Assembly (NCBI GenBank): GCA_022702705.1
Contig: CM040421.1
Coordinates: forward strand, 68,814,121-68,878,120
From: Papilionanthe hookeriana x Papilionanthe teres
Taxonomy: Eukaryota > Streptophyta > Magnoliopsida > Asparagales > Orchidaceae
Length of the DNA: 64,000 bases
Direction of reading: 5' to 3'
Made by a program: the position numbers and the translations under genes
The notes under the pieces: generated by a model
Told to the model about the DNA's origin: nothing
The model's database searches: none
The model's input: only the letters and a program-made list of their open reading frames with translations
Part shown: positions 23,160-33,620 of the stretch, piece by piece
Layout: each line of letters starts with the position of its first letter
Position numbering within the stretch: position 1 is the first letter of the stretch

Positions 23160-23309
23160 TATATATGAGGCCGAAAATCAGTCTTTAAGAGGAGTTATAT
23201 GTGTATTTTATATAGTTTTATGTGTCAATTTGTGCAATCTTTTAGTCTTTTGTCTAGTTTTGTGTGTAGTTATATGTGTATTTTATATAGTTTTATGTGT
23301 CAATTTGTG
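23160..23309 (+). promoter_or_regulatory. LTR promoter region: TATA box and 41-bp direct repeats
   Basis: A TATA-like element (TATATATGAGG here, TATATATAGAGG in LTR3 and LTR4) follows CTCACCTC and is the best TATA candidate of the LTR. About 30 bp downstream lie two identical 41-bp repeats starting GTTATATGTGTATTTTATAT, spaced 75 bp start to start. The same arrangement is at about 35440, 47730 and 60049 in the other LTRs. Start-site assignment is inference. Confidence 0.55.
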
Positions 23310-24401
23310 TTCTAAGTGCGTTAAGTCCAGTTTTGTGTCTTTTTGTGTGTCTTTGAGAGTTATAAGTAAGTTTTTAGTGAGTTAGTGAGTTTTTTAGTGA
23401 GTCTTGCTGTACTGGAAGGAAGAGTCAAAGGAAACTGCGAGGAGTCTGCTTGGGGATAAATCAAGATAAGTATTTGTATTTATTGTTTTTAACTTTAAAT
23501 GAAATCCATGCTTAGTTTAGTTCCCATGCATTCCGAGTAGTTTATTAATCTTTCTCCTCGTTTATGAAATTAAGTGACTTGATGAAATTAAACTAGAGAT
23601 ACTTTTATATATATTAATAAATTGTGATAATTTTTACTTCAAACTTAATTTACTTTCAAACTGGCCATTTGATTTGTTAAAATATGTTGATTATCAACTA
23701 TAGTAAAAATTACATCCGATATTCGGGAATTCAAAAGCCTTGGAAGGAGGGTGCAAATAAATAGGAAATAATATCACTAGGCGTAGAATTGAGCATTTTA
23801 GTGTGACAGACTAAAATATTCAATTCGGTCCTATTGTTCGAGAGCCGAAGTGTAGATGTTAGCCCTCGGGCGAGGGGAATGTGGGAGCTCGAAGTGGCGG
23901 TCGGTATCCTCCCGACCTTGCCGCGGATTCGCAATCAAACATAGGATTAGTCAATATTCTTTACACTGGACCAAAGGGTAAAGAATAGGAATGCTCCTAT
24001 TTGTCACAATACCTTAAAATTATCTATTTAAATTCATCAATCACTTAAATTTCTAAACAAGGGGAAAGATACTTTTTCCGAATAGTTAAGACTTATTTAG
24101 CAATTAGTTTAATTTCCGCACTTTCAATACGTATTAATTTTCTACTTAGTTAAGTTACCTAATTAAAATACTTAGTTTACTTTATTGCGCTCAAATTTAA
24201 AACTCCAAATTTTCGTATACTATTTTAAAAATTATTATTATTATTTTAAATTAGTTGTTATTTAATTTTCTCTTTCCCTGTGGGATCGATAGCCGGACTC
24301 CACTAGAGCCCCGTATTACTTGATACGATACGTATACTTGCGTAGCATCCACAACATAAACAATTACAATTCTATACATATAAATAGCGGGGTCAAGTTT
24401 T

Positions 24402-24413
24402 TGGCGTCGTTGC
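24402..24413 (+). other. Fossil primer binding site inside LTR1
   Basis: TGGCGTCGTTGC preceded by GGGGTCAAGTTTT, 57 bp upstream of the functional site, which has the same left context (GGGTCAAGTTTTTGGCGCC). Matching copies lie at 36689, 48981 and 61295 in the other LTRs. Confidence 0.75.
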
Positions 24414-24458
24414 AATTAAATTAAAAATATCATAATATAAAATTGTGGGTCAAGTTTT

Positions 24459-24476
24459 TGGCGCCGTTGCCGGGGA
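24459..24476 (+). promoter_or_regulatory. P1 primer binding site (tRNA-Asp)
   Basis: TGGCGCCGTTGCCGGGGA, an exact match to the 18 bases expected from the plant tRNA-Asp 3' end, 6 bp after the LTR. Confidence 0.92.
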
Positions 24477-24555
24477 GAGTAAGAAAAATTTACTAAAGTA
24501 ACGGACTATTTTAAAATAATCATAATAAATAAATTAATATCTATTCTGAAATTGT

Positions 24556-26109
24556 ATGCGCAAATTTGGAAACGAAAATTTAATACCTTACAATTCTGAA
24601 TTAGAGCGTACAATTAAAAGAATTAGAAAACAAAAGAAACAAATTATAAATTTAACACAAATGGCAAATATTCCTGAAATTCAAAATATGAACCAACAAA
24701 GACCATTAAGAGATTATGCCAACCCTACATCAGATGAAATTCATTTAACTATTCAAAACCCCGATGTAGCTCGCTAATTCATTTGAACTTAAACCCGCAA
24801 TTATCCAAATGGTACAAAACAATCAATTTAGTGGTTCACCTACCGAAGATCCTAACTTACATCTTGCTAGTTTTCTAGAACTTTGTGCTACTTTTAAATA
24901 TCAAGGAGTATCTGACGATGCTATAAGACTTAGACTTTTTCCTTCTTCATTAAGGGATAAAGCTAAAATGTGGTTGAATTCGTTAGCACCTGGATCTATT
25001 AAAACTTGGGGAGAATTATCACAAAAATTTCTATGCAAATATTTTCCACCATCTAAAACTGCTAAGTTTAGAAATGATATAACTTCTTTTTGTCAGTTAG
25101 ATGGAGAATCAATATATGAAGCTTGGGAGAGATTTAAGGAACTTCTTAGGAAATGCCCACATCATGCGCTACCAGTATCGGTCGATTATTCAAACCTTTT
25201 ATAATGGATTAGTAGGATCTTTAAGATCAATCATCGATGCTTCTTCTGGAGGTTCATTAATGTCTAAACCATTTGATGAAGCTTATGCACTAATCGAAGA
25301 AATGGCAACAAATAATTTCCAATGGCTCCGTCGATAGAGTAAATCCTAAAAGATAGCCGGCATTCATGAAAACGATGAAAAATTTATGTTAGCTTCTCAA
25401 ATTGCTGCTATATCTAAGAACTTAGATCATTTTGGAATGAACTACTCTCCTATTTTAGAAGAAAACTCATCTGGACAAATCATAGAATCTCAAACTAATT
25501 ATGAAACTTTAAATGCTATTAATAATAGAACTAATAACCCTTATTCAAACTATTATAATCCTGGTTGGAAAACTCATCCAAATTTTAATTGGAATAACAC
25601 ATCTAATCAACAATGGATGAATCAACCTAATCAAGCAAATCCAAACTATAAACCTAATTACCCACCTGGATTTAATAAAAATAACCCTCAATTCAAGGAT
25701 AAGAAATTATCCATGGATGAATTAATTTTGAATATGGGTCATCAGCTACAAAATCAAGGAAATCAACTACAAATTCAAGGAAATCAATTACAAATTCAAG
25801 GAGCATCTATTAAAAATATCGAAACTCAACTTGGACATATTGCTACTGCGCTAAATAATAGAATACACTGAACTTTTCCTTGTAATGTGGAAATAAATCC
25901 TAAAGATCAAGGAAAAGAACAAATTAAAGCAATACAACTAAGGAGTGGAAAAGAATTAGAACCTCAAATTCAAAAAGAACTTGAAAGCCAAAAAGAGGAA
26001 GTGGAAATTGAAAAGGAAACAATTCAACAAGATTCAAACTTGGAACATCCTTTAATACCTATGAAAATTTCTGTTGAAAAACCTCCACCACCATTTCCTC
26101 AACGACTAG
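24556..26109 (+). pseudogene. gag: P1 gag (type A)
   Basis: Capsid protein of the first unit, starting at ATG 24556 about 80 bp after the primer binding site; the codons after it (MRKFGNENLIPYNSELERT) match the other copies, which begin MSKFGNENLIPYDSELERT. The retrotransposon gag domain is at about 24830-25060 (LRLFPSSLRDKAKMWLNSL, WGELSQKFLCKYFPP). The distal part is Asn/Gln-rich with a repeated LQIQGNQ heptad-like segment at 25745-25805. No zinc knuckle is seen. Frame breaks lie near 24771 (extra C in GTAGCTCGCT), 25170, 25327 and 25869. Several are one-base changes at CTG or CAG sites that the other copies read intact, so some may be sequencing errors. Confidence 0.88.
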
Positions 26110-29100
26110 CTCAACATAAAAAAGATAAACAATTTGCTAAATTCCTTGAAATATTAAAGAAATTAACAATTAATATACCTTTTGTTGAAGCTTTAGATCA
26201 GATGCCAAATTATGTAAAATTTATGAAAGATATTCCAAATAAGAAAAGAAAATTCACTGATAATGAAACAGGCGCACTTAGTGAAAAGTGTAGTGCTATT
26301 ATTCGAAGAAGCTTCCGAAAAATTGAAAGATCCTGGTAGTTTCACTATACCCCGCGCTATAGGAGAAAAATTTTATGGAAAAGCTTTGTGTGACTTAGGA
26401 GAAATCATCAATCTAATGCCTCTATCGATTTTTAAGAGATTAGGATTAGGAAAAATTACACCTACTTCAGTAACCCTTCAATTAGCTGATCGTTCGGTTA
26501 CCTATCCTAAGGGAGTTATTGAAGATGTGTTAGTAAAGGTGGATAAATTTATCTTCCCGTAGATTTTATTGTTTTAGATATGGAGGAAGATAAAGAAATT
26601 CCTATCATTTTAGGAAGACCATTTTTAGCTACTGGAAAAGCTATGATTGATGTTCGGAAAGGAGAATTAACTATGAGAGTAAATGACCAAAAAGTTACAT
26701 TTAATATTGCAAAATCAATGAAATATCCTGCGCTAGAAAAAGATGATGAATGTTTTTGGATGGAAATACTTGAATATTTACAACAAGAACATTTTAAGGA
26801 ATATTAAGAGGATAAATTAGAAAAAGAAAACACTGAATTAATTGATGATAATCATGAAGAACTAGATTTTATTCAGGAAAGATTTGAATTTTTGGATAAT
26901 ACCGAAAATACCGACAAGAATATAGTTCCATCAATTATTAAACCTCCCGAACTTGAGCTAAAAATATTACCCGATCATTTGAAATATGCTTATTTAGGTA
27001 ATTCTTCAACTTTACCAGCTTATTATTTCATCCGCATTAAACGAATTTTAAGAACAAAAACTTTTAGAAACTTTAAAAAAATATAAAAAAACTTTTGGTT
27101 GGACTTTAGCAGATATTAAAGGAATTAGTCCTTCAATCTGTATGCATAGAATTATTTTAGATGATGAACATAAACCTAAATCAGATCCCCAAAGGAGATT
27201 AAACCCGATAATGAAAGAAGTAGTTAAGAAAGAAATTTTAAAATGGTTAGATAATGGTATTATATATCCTATTTCTGACAGTGCTTGGGTAAGCCCAATT
27301 CACCGTGTTCCTAAGAAGGAGGAGTGACCGTCATCGCCAATGAAAATAACGATCTTATTCCTATAAGACAAGTTACTGGTTGGCGTATATGTATTGATTA
27401 TAGGAAATTAAATACCGCCACCAGGAAAGATCACTTCCCTTTACCATTTCTAGACCATATGTTAGATAGATTAGCCGGACATAAGTATTTTTGTTTTCTA
27501 GATGGATACACCGGTTATCATCAAATACAAATTGCTCCTGAGGATCAAGAGAAAACTACATTTACTAGTCCTTATGGAACTTTCGCTTTTCGAAGAATGC
27601 CTTTTGGATTATGTAATGCATCAGCAACATTCCAGAGATGTATGATGTCTATATTTAGTAAGTTAATTGACAATGGAATAGAAGTATTTATGGATGATTT
27701 CTCCGTATTTGGAACATCATTTGACACGTGCTTAACTCATCTTGAAAAAGTATTAGAAGTATGTGAGAAAACAAATTTAGTTCTAAATTGGGAGAAATGT
27801 CAATTTATGGTTGCGGGCGGCATTGTATTAGGGCATAAAATTTCGGAAAAAGGCATGGAAGTGGACCCTGCAAAAAATCAAGTTATAGCTAAATTACCAC
27901 CTCCAACTACGGTAAAGGGGTAAGAAGTTTTCTTGGACATGCTGGATTCTACAGACGCTATATAAAAGATTTTTCAAAAATTACTAAACCTCTATGCCAA
28001 CTTCTCGAAAAGGACAAGAAATTTGAATTTACAATCGAATGCCCGAATGCTTTTGAACTCTTAAAAGAAAAATTAATTACAACACCTATAATAGTTTCAC
28101 CTAACCTGGGAGAAACCATTTGAGCTTATGTGTGATGCTAGTGATTATGCTCGTAGGAGCAGCTCTTGGGCAAAGATATGAAAAGATTTTTAAAGTTATA
28201 TACTATGCTAGTAAAACTCTAAATGATGCCGAAATAAATTATACAATTCATGAAAGAGAACTATTAGCGGTAGTATATGGTTTTAATAAATTTAGACCTT
28301 ATCTGATTGGAACAAAATATATTGTGCATACCGATCATTCTCGCTATCAAATATTTAATGCAAAAGAAAGATTCCAAACCAAGATTAATTAGATGGATGC
28401 TATTAATGCAAGAATTCGATTTTGAGATCGTTAATAAGAAAGGAACTGATAATCAAATTGCGGATCATTTATCAAGATTAGAAAATCATGAATTATCTCG
28501 ATATTGAAAAATGAAATTATAGACGCTTTTCCCGATGAACAACTATATAATATCAATGAGTGGAAAATACCATGGTATGCTGATATAGTAAACTATATAG
28601 TTAGTAATATTTTACCACCTATGCTAACTTTGCAACAACGAAAAAATTCATCCATGATACGAAAACTTATTTTTGGGATGAACCATATTTATATAAGCAA
28701 TGTAAGGATTTAATTATTAGAAGATGTGTACCTTATGAAGAAACTGAACCAATTATTCAAAAATGTCATGATTCTAATTTTGGAGGACATTTTGGGACCG
28801 ATAAAACCGCTTATAAGATTCTACAATCTGGATTTTACCGGCCTACTCTATTTAGAGATGTATATAGATATATTAAAACTTGCGATAAATGCCAAAGAGT
28901 AGGAAATATATCTAGAAGAAACGAAATGCCTCTAAACTTTATATTAGAAGTTGAAATTTTTGATATTTGGGGATTAGATTTTATGGGACCTTTTATTCCT
29001 TCGTTTGGAAACTCATATATATTAGTAGTTGTTGATTATGTTTCCAAATGGATTGAGGCACAAGCTTTACCTAGGTGTGATGCTAAGAGTGTTTCAAAAT

Positions 29101-29859
29101 TTCTGATGAAAAATATTTTTACTAGATTTGGAATGCCGAGAGTGATTATCACCGACGGAGGAACTCATTTTAGAAATAAATACATTCACAAACTAGTAGA
29201 AAAATACAATATTACTCATAAGATATCCATCGCTTATCATCCACAGTACTAGCGGATTAAGTCGAAGTATCTAATCGTGAGATTAAACGTATTTTAGAAA
29301 AATCTGTAAACCAAATAGGTTAGATTGGTCTATTAGATTAGACAATCGCATTATGGGCTTATAGGATCGCTTATAAAACTCCGATTGGAATGACTCCTTA
29401 CAAGCTTATATATGGAAAAACATGTCACTTACCAGTTGAATTAGAACATAAAGCATATTGGGCGATTAAAGAATTTAATTATAATATGAAGGAAGCTGGT
29501 GAGAAAAGATTGTTGCAATTAAATGAATTGGAAGAATTAAGAAATGAATCGTATGATAATGATCAGATTTATAAAGAAAAGATGAAATTATGGCATGATC
29601 GGAAGATTAATCAGAGAAATTTTGAACCAGGACAGGAAGTTTTGCTATATAATACTAGATTGAAATTATTTCCTGGAAAATTGAAGTCTCGATGGTTAGG
29701 ACCTTTCACCATAACTCAAATATTTTCATACGGAACTATAGAAATCGAAGATCCAAAACTGGACATAAATTTAAAGTTAATGGACATAGATTAAAACCAT
29801 ATTTCGAAGGTATAAGACCTAACTATAAAGAGGTTTTAATGCTTAGTCGACTCGATTAA
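26110..29859 (+). pseudogene. pol: P1 protease, RT, RNase H and integrase
   Basis: Continuation of the polyprotein to TAA 29857. The protease region holds CDLGEIINLM (Asp codon 26392); the other copies have CDLGASINLM, so the active-site Ala-Ser is lost here. RT follows at 27142-27923 with FLDGYTGYHQIQ, RRMPFGLCNASATFQR and FMDD at 27687-27698. RNase H spans about 28110-28400 (YYASKTLNDAEINYT, HERELLAVVYGFNKF). Integrase begins near 28710 with the H-H-C-C module (FGGHFGTD, CDKCQRVG), then GLDFMGPF, ITDGGTHF and, after a damaged stretch at 29250-29390, the GPF-type C-terminus (RWLGPFTITQ). About a dozen frame breaks are scattered through it. The unit switches from A- to B-type near its 3' end (after about 29447). 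Confidence 0.88.
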
Positions 29860-30376
29860 TAATTGAAATTAGGTCGGGCCGACGACGTTAAACCAAGCGC
29901 TTTATGGGAGGCAACCCATATTAGTTATCTATTTTTATTGTATCTTAATAGTTAGTTTATATTATTGAAACTTTACTACTCAATTATTATTAAGAATCAT
30001 CACATATTCGAACCATTATGATGAGAAAAGAAATTATTCGATTTAGAGCGAAATTGGACATTATTTTGAAATCTCGCCGACGGCGAGGTCGATACTCGCC
30101 GACAGCGAGGTTCGCGCTTAATTTAATTTAGTTTATTTATAAGCTCGCTGACAGCGAGAAACGAGCCCGCCGACAGCGAGATCCTGAAAGGCGGTTTTTA
30201 TAACTAAGTCGCCGACGGCGAGAAACCTCCCGCCGACAGCGAGGAAGTTATAAAAATGAGTTATATATACTTTAAATGCTGATCTGGACAGTTTCAACAC
30301 CAATTCATTTGTGAAAACCCATTCTTAAACCATTCTAAGTCTGCCTTCTTCACTAGAATTCATTCCATTCACCATA
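29860..30376 (+). repeat. P1 pol/ORF-A spacer: conserved box and palindromes
   Basis: The conserved post-pol box lies at 29884-29918, matching M1 at 8489-8523. At about 30067-30244 there are several copies of CTCGCCGACGGCGAG or CTCGCTGACAGCGAG, 15-bp inverted repeats in AT-rich DNA. No gene is seen. Confidence 0.8.
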
Positions 30377-31534
30377 ATGGCCTCCAAATTCTTAGATTCC
30401 TCTAAATCCGGAGTGTTTAACCGGAGGAAATTTGTGAGTGCGGAAGCGCAATGGATCTTCAACAAGGTTTTGGTAAAGAAAAGAGTTATCAAGGAACGGG
30501 GATTTGTTAATCGAGGATTAGAGAATTCCACTACTAAGATAGAAGAAACGATCGCACAACGGCATCTGGAGGTATTTTGTTACACAACGTCTCGCTGTTG
30601 TTATTCCAGTTGTGAAAGAGTTCTACTCTAACTTACATGCGATCAACAATGGGAATATCTACGTCCGAGGAAGATGGGTGACGTTTACTCCATCAAGAGT
30701 AAATGAATTATTCTCTATAGAAAACACCTCGGTATGTCACTATTCAAATTTTGTGCCTTCTCGATATAATATGAATGAGATATTTCAATATCTGATCGAT
30801 GAAACGGAAGATCGGGAAATGCGTGAAGACGGGTATGTTAGTTTCTCTACATTACTTTTGAATCCTGTCTCAAAGCATTGGCACTTTTTCATCTCATCTA
30901 AATTGTTACCTACTATGAGGGTAAACAAAGTTTCAAAGGAATGCGCTATATTGAATTATTGTATTCAAATTGGATTGTCTATTGATGTTGGATCAATAAT
31001 TGTTAAGTTTGCATTGAGTTTAATTGTGCATGGGTCAGTTCACGGACTAGGACACCCATCTACTATTTTTGCATTATGCAGTCAGTACCAGGTTTCTTAT
31101 GAAGCTTGGGAAAAGGTTCTGTTACCTTGGAAGCCGCTTGATCCTACAGATATGTTCCCTACTTTAGACAATAATGAAGACATTACATTTATCTCTGATA
31201 GAGCTTCACAGAATAATCCTATAGCAAGGCCTATTTCGGATAAAACGGAGTTACTTATGAAGAAAATTAAAGGAATGGAGAAAGAACTACGTAATGTGAG
31301 AGATTTAATCGACAATATATCCGATTTATTTGATCACATCGATCGGAGGATGAAGGAACACTTCGATCATTCGGACACTTGGAAGCTAGCTTTCTTCATT
31401 TACCGAGACGTAAGGGTTGGATCACTGAAGAATCTGCTTCGGAATTTCCCTTCAGGCCTTTCTATAACTTATTTATACATCATCGTCATATAGGAAATAT
31501 CAGAGAAGATGAAGATTCTGAAATTGAAGAGTAG
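30377..31534 (+). pseudogene. P1 ORF-A, env-position protein
   Basis: Starts at ATG 30377 (MASKFLDSSKSGVFNRRKF) and ends at TAG 31532. Blocks include KKRVIKERGFVNRGLE, KEFYSNLHAINNGN, RGRWVTFTPSRVNELF, LNPVSKHWHFFISSKLLPT, DVGSIIVKFALSLIVHGS and GLGHPSTIFALC, then a coiled-coil-like segment and an acidic tail. Frame breaks are near 30590 (extra C at a CTG: TCTCGCTG) and 31380-31470. The product has no recognised enzymatic motif, signal peptide or membrane helix. It is a homologue of M1 ORF-A and a paralogue of ORF-B. Function is unknown. Confidence 0.8.
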
Positions 31535-32433
31535 TAGTAAAGATTTTCATAGTATGTTTGTATTTATGTTATTTAATTTGATTTAGATTTTATTATGTGT
31601 GGAGTGATGACTTGAATATCTCAAACTTAGTTGAGATATGCGTCATAGTTTTGTATCAGCATTTAGTGTGTCGTGGATTGGTTTGCGATGCTGATTGGTA
31701 GTAAGGATTGAAGTTTGAAGTTTGATTATAGAGTTTTAAATTATGTTAGTTTGTATGTCTCATGGATTTCAATATTAAAGTTAATTTGTTGTGTTGTGTG
31801 AATTTGTTTGTGTATAAGTATTTAATCTTCATATTAAATTAATAAATGATATGATCAGAAATATAATATAAGGCAAATCGAGGTTGAAAATGATTGACGA
31901 AATTCAAAAATTGAAATTTTTAGGACCTCGCCGACGGCGAGAAAAATCCCGCCGACAGCGAGATCGATCTCGCTGACAGCGAAGAATTTCTCGCCGACGG
32001 CGGATTTTTCCCGAAACTTTTGCCTTATGGAATTAATTAGCTCGCTGACGGCGAGAAAAATCTCGCTGACAGCGAGAACGCAAAAAGACCTATATTTGAC
32101 CGGTCAACCGACACTATTCATCATCCCCTTCCTAAAATTTTCGAAAAAACCGACCTAGGGCTTGAGAGATCTTGGATTTGAAGCGATTTCAACACTTTTT
32201 GACACCGGATTTCATCTCCCCTTGGTAAGAGCTTCACTCCTATGCAAAAATTTTTTATTTTCACCATTGATTTCTTCTACATTGGGATATTTTGAAAAAT
32301 TTTGAAATGTGAAGAAAATACTTGGAAGAATTTCATAGAAATCGATTTAAATGGATTTTAGTTGTTGTGGGATGCCTTATTAGTAATATTTTGGAGTTTA
32401 GTTAAAATTTTGTAAATTTCACGAGATCGAAAA
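31535..32433 (+). repeat. P1 ORF-A/ORF-B spacer with palindromes
   Basis: About 0.9 kb without a gene. Palindromes of the CTCGCCGACGGCGAG family lie at about 31924-32073. The rest is AT-rich; the stretch 32100-32430 is well conserved among the three units and may be the ORF-B leader. Confidence 0.75.
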
Positions 32434-33620
32434 ATGCCTCCACGACAAAAACGTCGAGTAGAGTTCGACGAAAACCGATTCATCAATGCATGAGCACGAG
32501 CAAAATATTTTGAAAATATACAAGGAAGAAAGTGCATTGCGGATCGAGTATTCAAGAATCCAGGAGGAGAAGTAGAGCGAGTTATAAAGGAGCGAGGATG
32601 AGAAAACTTCGTTTCGTTGCCAACGGAGCAGTTGTAGAAGTTGTAAAGGAATTTTATACAAACTTAACACAGGCAGAAGATGCACCGGTTAAAGTTAGAG
32701 GATTTTTCGTAGATTTCAGCGCTGCTAGAATAAACGCATATTATGAAGTTCAAGACACCTGGAGCGAATATGAAACTTTTGGAACTATGGAAGGACCATT
32801 AGAAGAGGTGATTGACTTTCTCACTGATGGGAAAGGAGTCTGGAAGATAAAGCAGCGAGAACGGGTAAACTTCCGTCTTTCTATGCTAAATGCAACATCA
32901 AAAGCCTGGCATTATTTTATTTGCTCTACTTTGTTACCTACCTACCATCATAGTGAGGTAACAAGAGATAGTAGCGAGTTCGAATTCGTATTCGGTAACC
33001 GAAGAGTATTAATGTGGGAAGTGTTATATATAAAAACATATTAGCCACTGCTAGAAATGAAAGTGGAGGAGGATTAGGACATCCCTGGTCTTATCTATGC
33101 ACTTTGCCAATTATCTCAGGGTAGAGGCAAGAGATGATGAGGAATGGATAGAGTCTATGAAACCCCTAACTCGAGGCTAATATAAAGAAATATGAATCCC
33201 ACGAAAGTTGGAGATCGTGAGTGAGAAGTTATTTCACTCGGCCCAGAGAGAGATATACCCTCTACTAGCTATGAACCTCCTGAGTCTACCACCCCTACCC
33301 TTCAAGATCTGATGAATGAATTAACCCTGAGTAGAAAGAGTTTTGAGTTATTTGGAGAAAATATGGAAAGAAGATTTGAGCATATAGATCAAAGGATTGG
33401 AGGCTTGGAGAGAAGACACGATTATGATAGTGAATATCTCCAGCGACATTCGAAATACGAGATTGCATACTATGAAGCTGAGCGTCGCTATAGGAGTGGT
33501 GATTTAGATGTTGTCTTTCTTGAGTGCCCCCGATATTCACAGTACCAGCCTGCTCAGTCTTCTCAGCCTACAGATCAGGGAGGAGATGATATAGCCTGGG
33601 ACTTTAATGTTGAAGATTAG
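32434..33620 (+). pseudogene. P1 ORF-B, env-position protein (type B, two TGA)
   Basis: Starts at ATG 32434 (MPPRQKRRVEFDENRFINA) and ends at TAG 33618. In-frame TGA codons occur at 32491 and near 32598; P2 has the same two, while P3 has CGA and TGG. Blocks: CIADRVFKNPGGEVE, KEFYTNLTQAED, KVRGFFVDFSAARIN, LNATSKAWHYFICSTLLPT, GGGLGHP, then a Ser/Thr/Pro segment and a helical region (RRFEHIDQRIGGLERR) with likely coiled coil, and a Gln/Ser/Asp-rich tail. Further frame breaks lie at about 32970-33240. Paralogue of ORF-A; function unknown. Confidence 0.8.

Larger units (their letters stand above)
22739..24452 (+). repeat. LTR1 (type A)
   Basis: 1,714 bp, TGATCGCTG to GGGTCA. It holds CTCGCCGACGGCGAG-type palindromes at about 22904-23083, a TATA-like TATATATGAGG at 23160, two 41-bp direct repeats at 23194-23234 and 23269-23309, the block conserved with M1 at 24277-24342, and a fossil primer binding site at 24402-24413. 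It shares with LTR4, against LTR2 and LTR3, GCAGGAATG at 22824-22832, TTTTTAGTGAGTT, AAACTGCGAGG, ATCAAGATAAG, CTACTTAGT and ATTGTGGGTCA. Confidence 0.95.

Noticed and set aside
24459..24476. A tRNA-Asp gene
   Set aside because: Only the 18 bases complementary to the tRNA 3' end are present, in the primer-site position; there is no clover-leaf.
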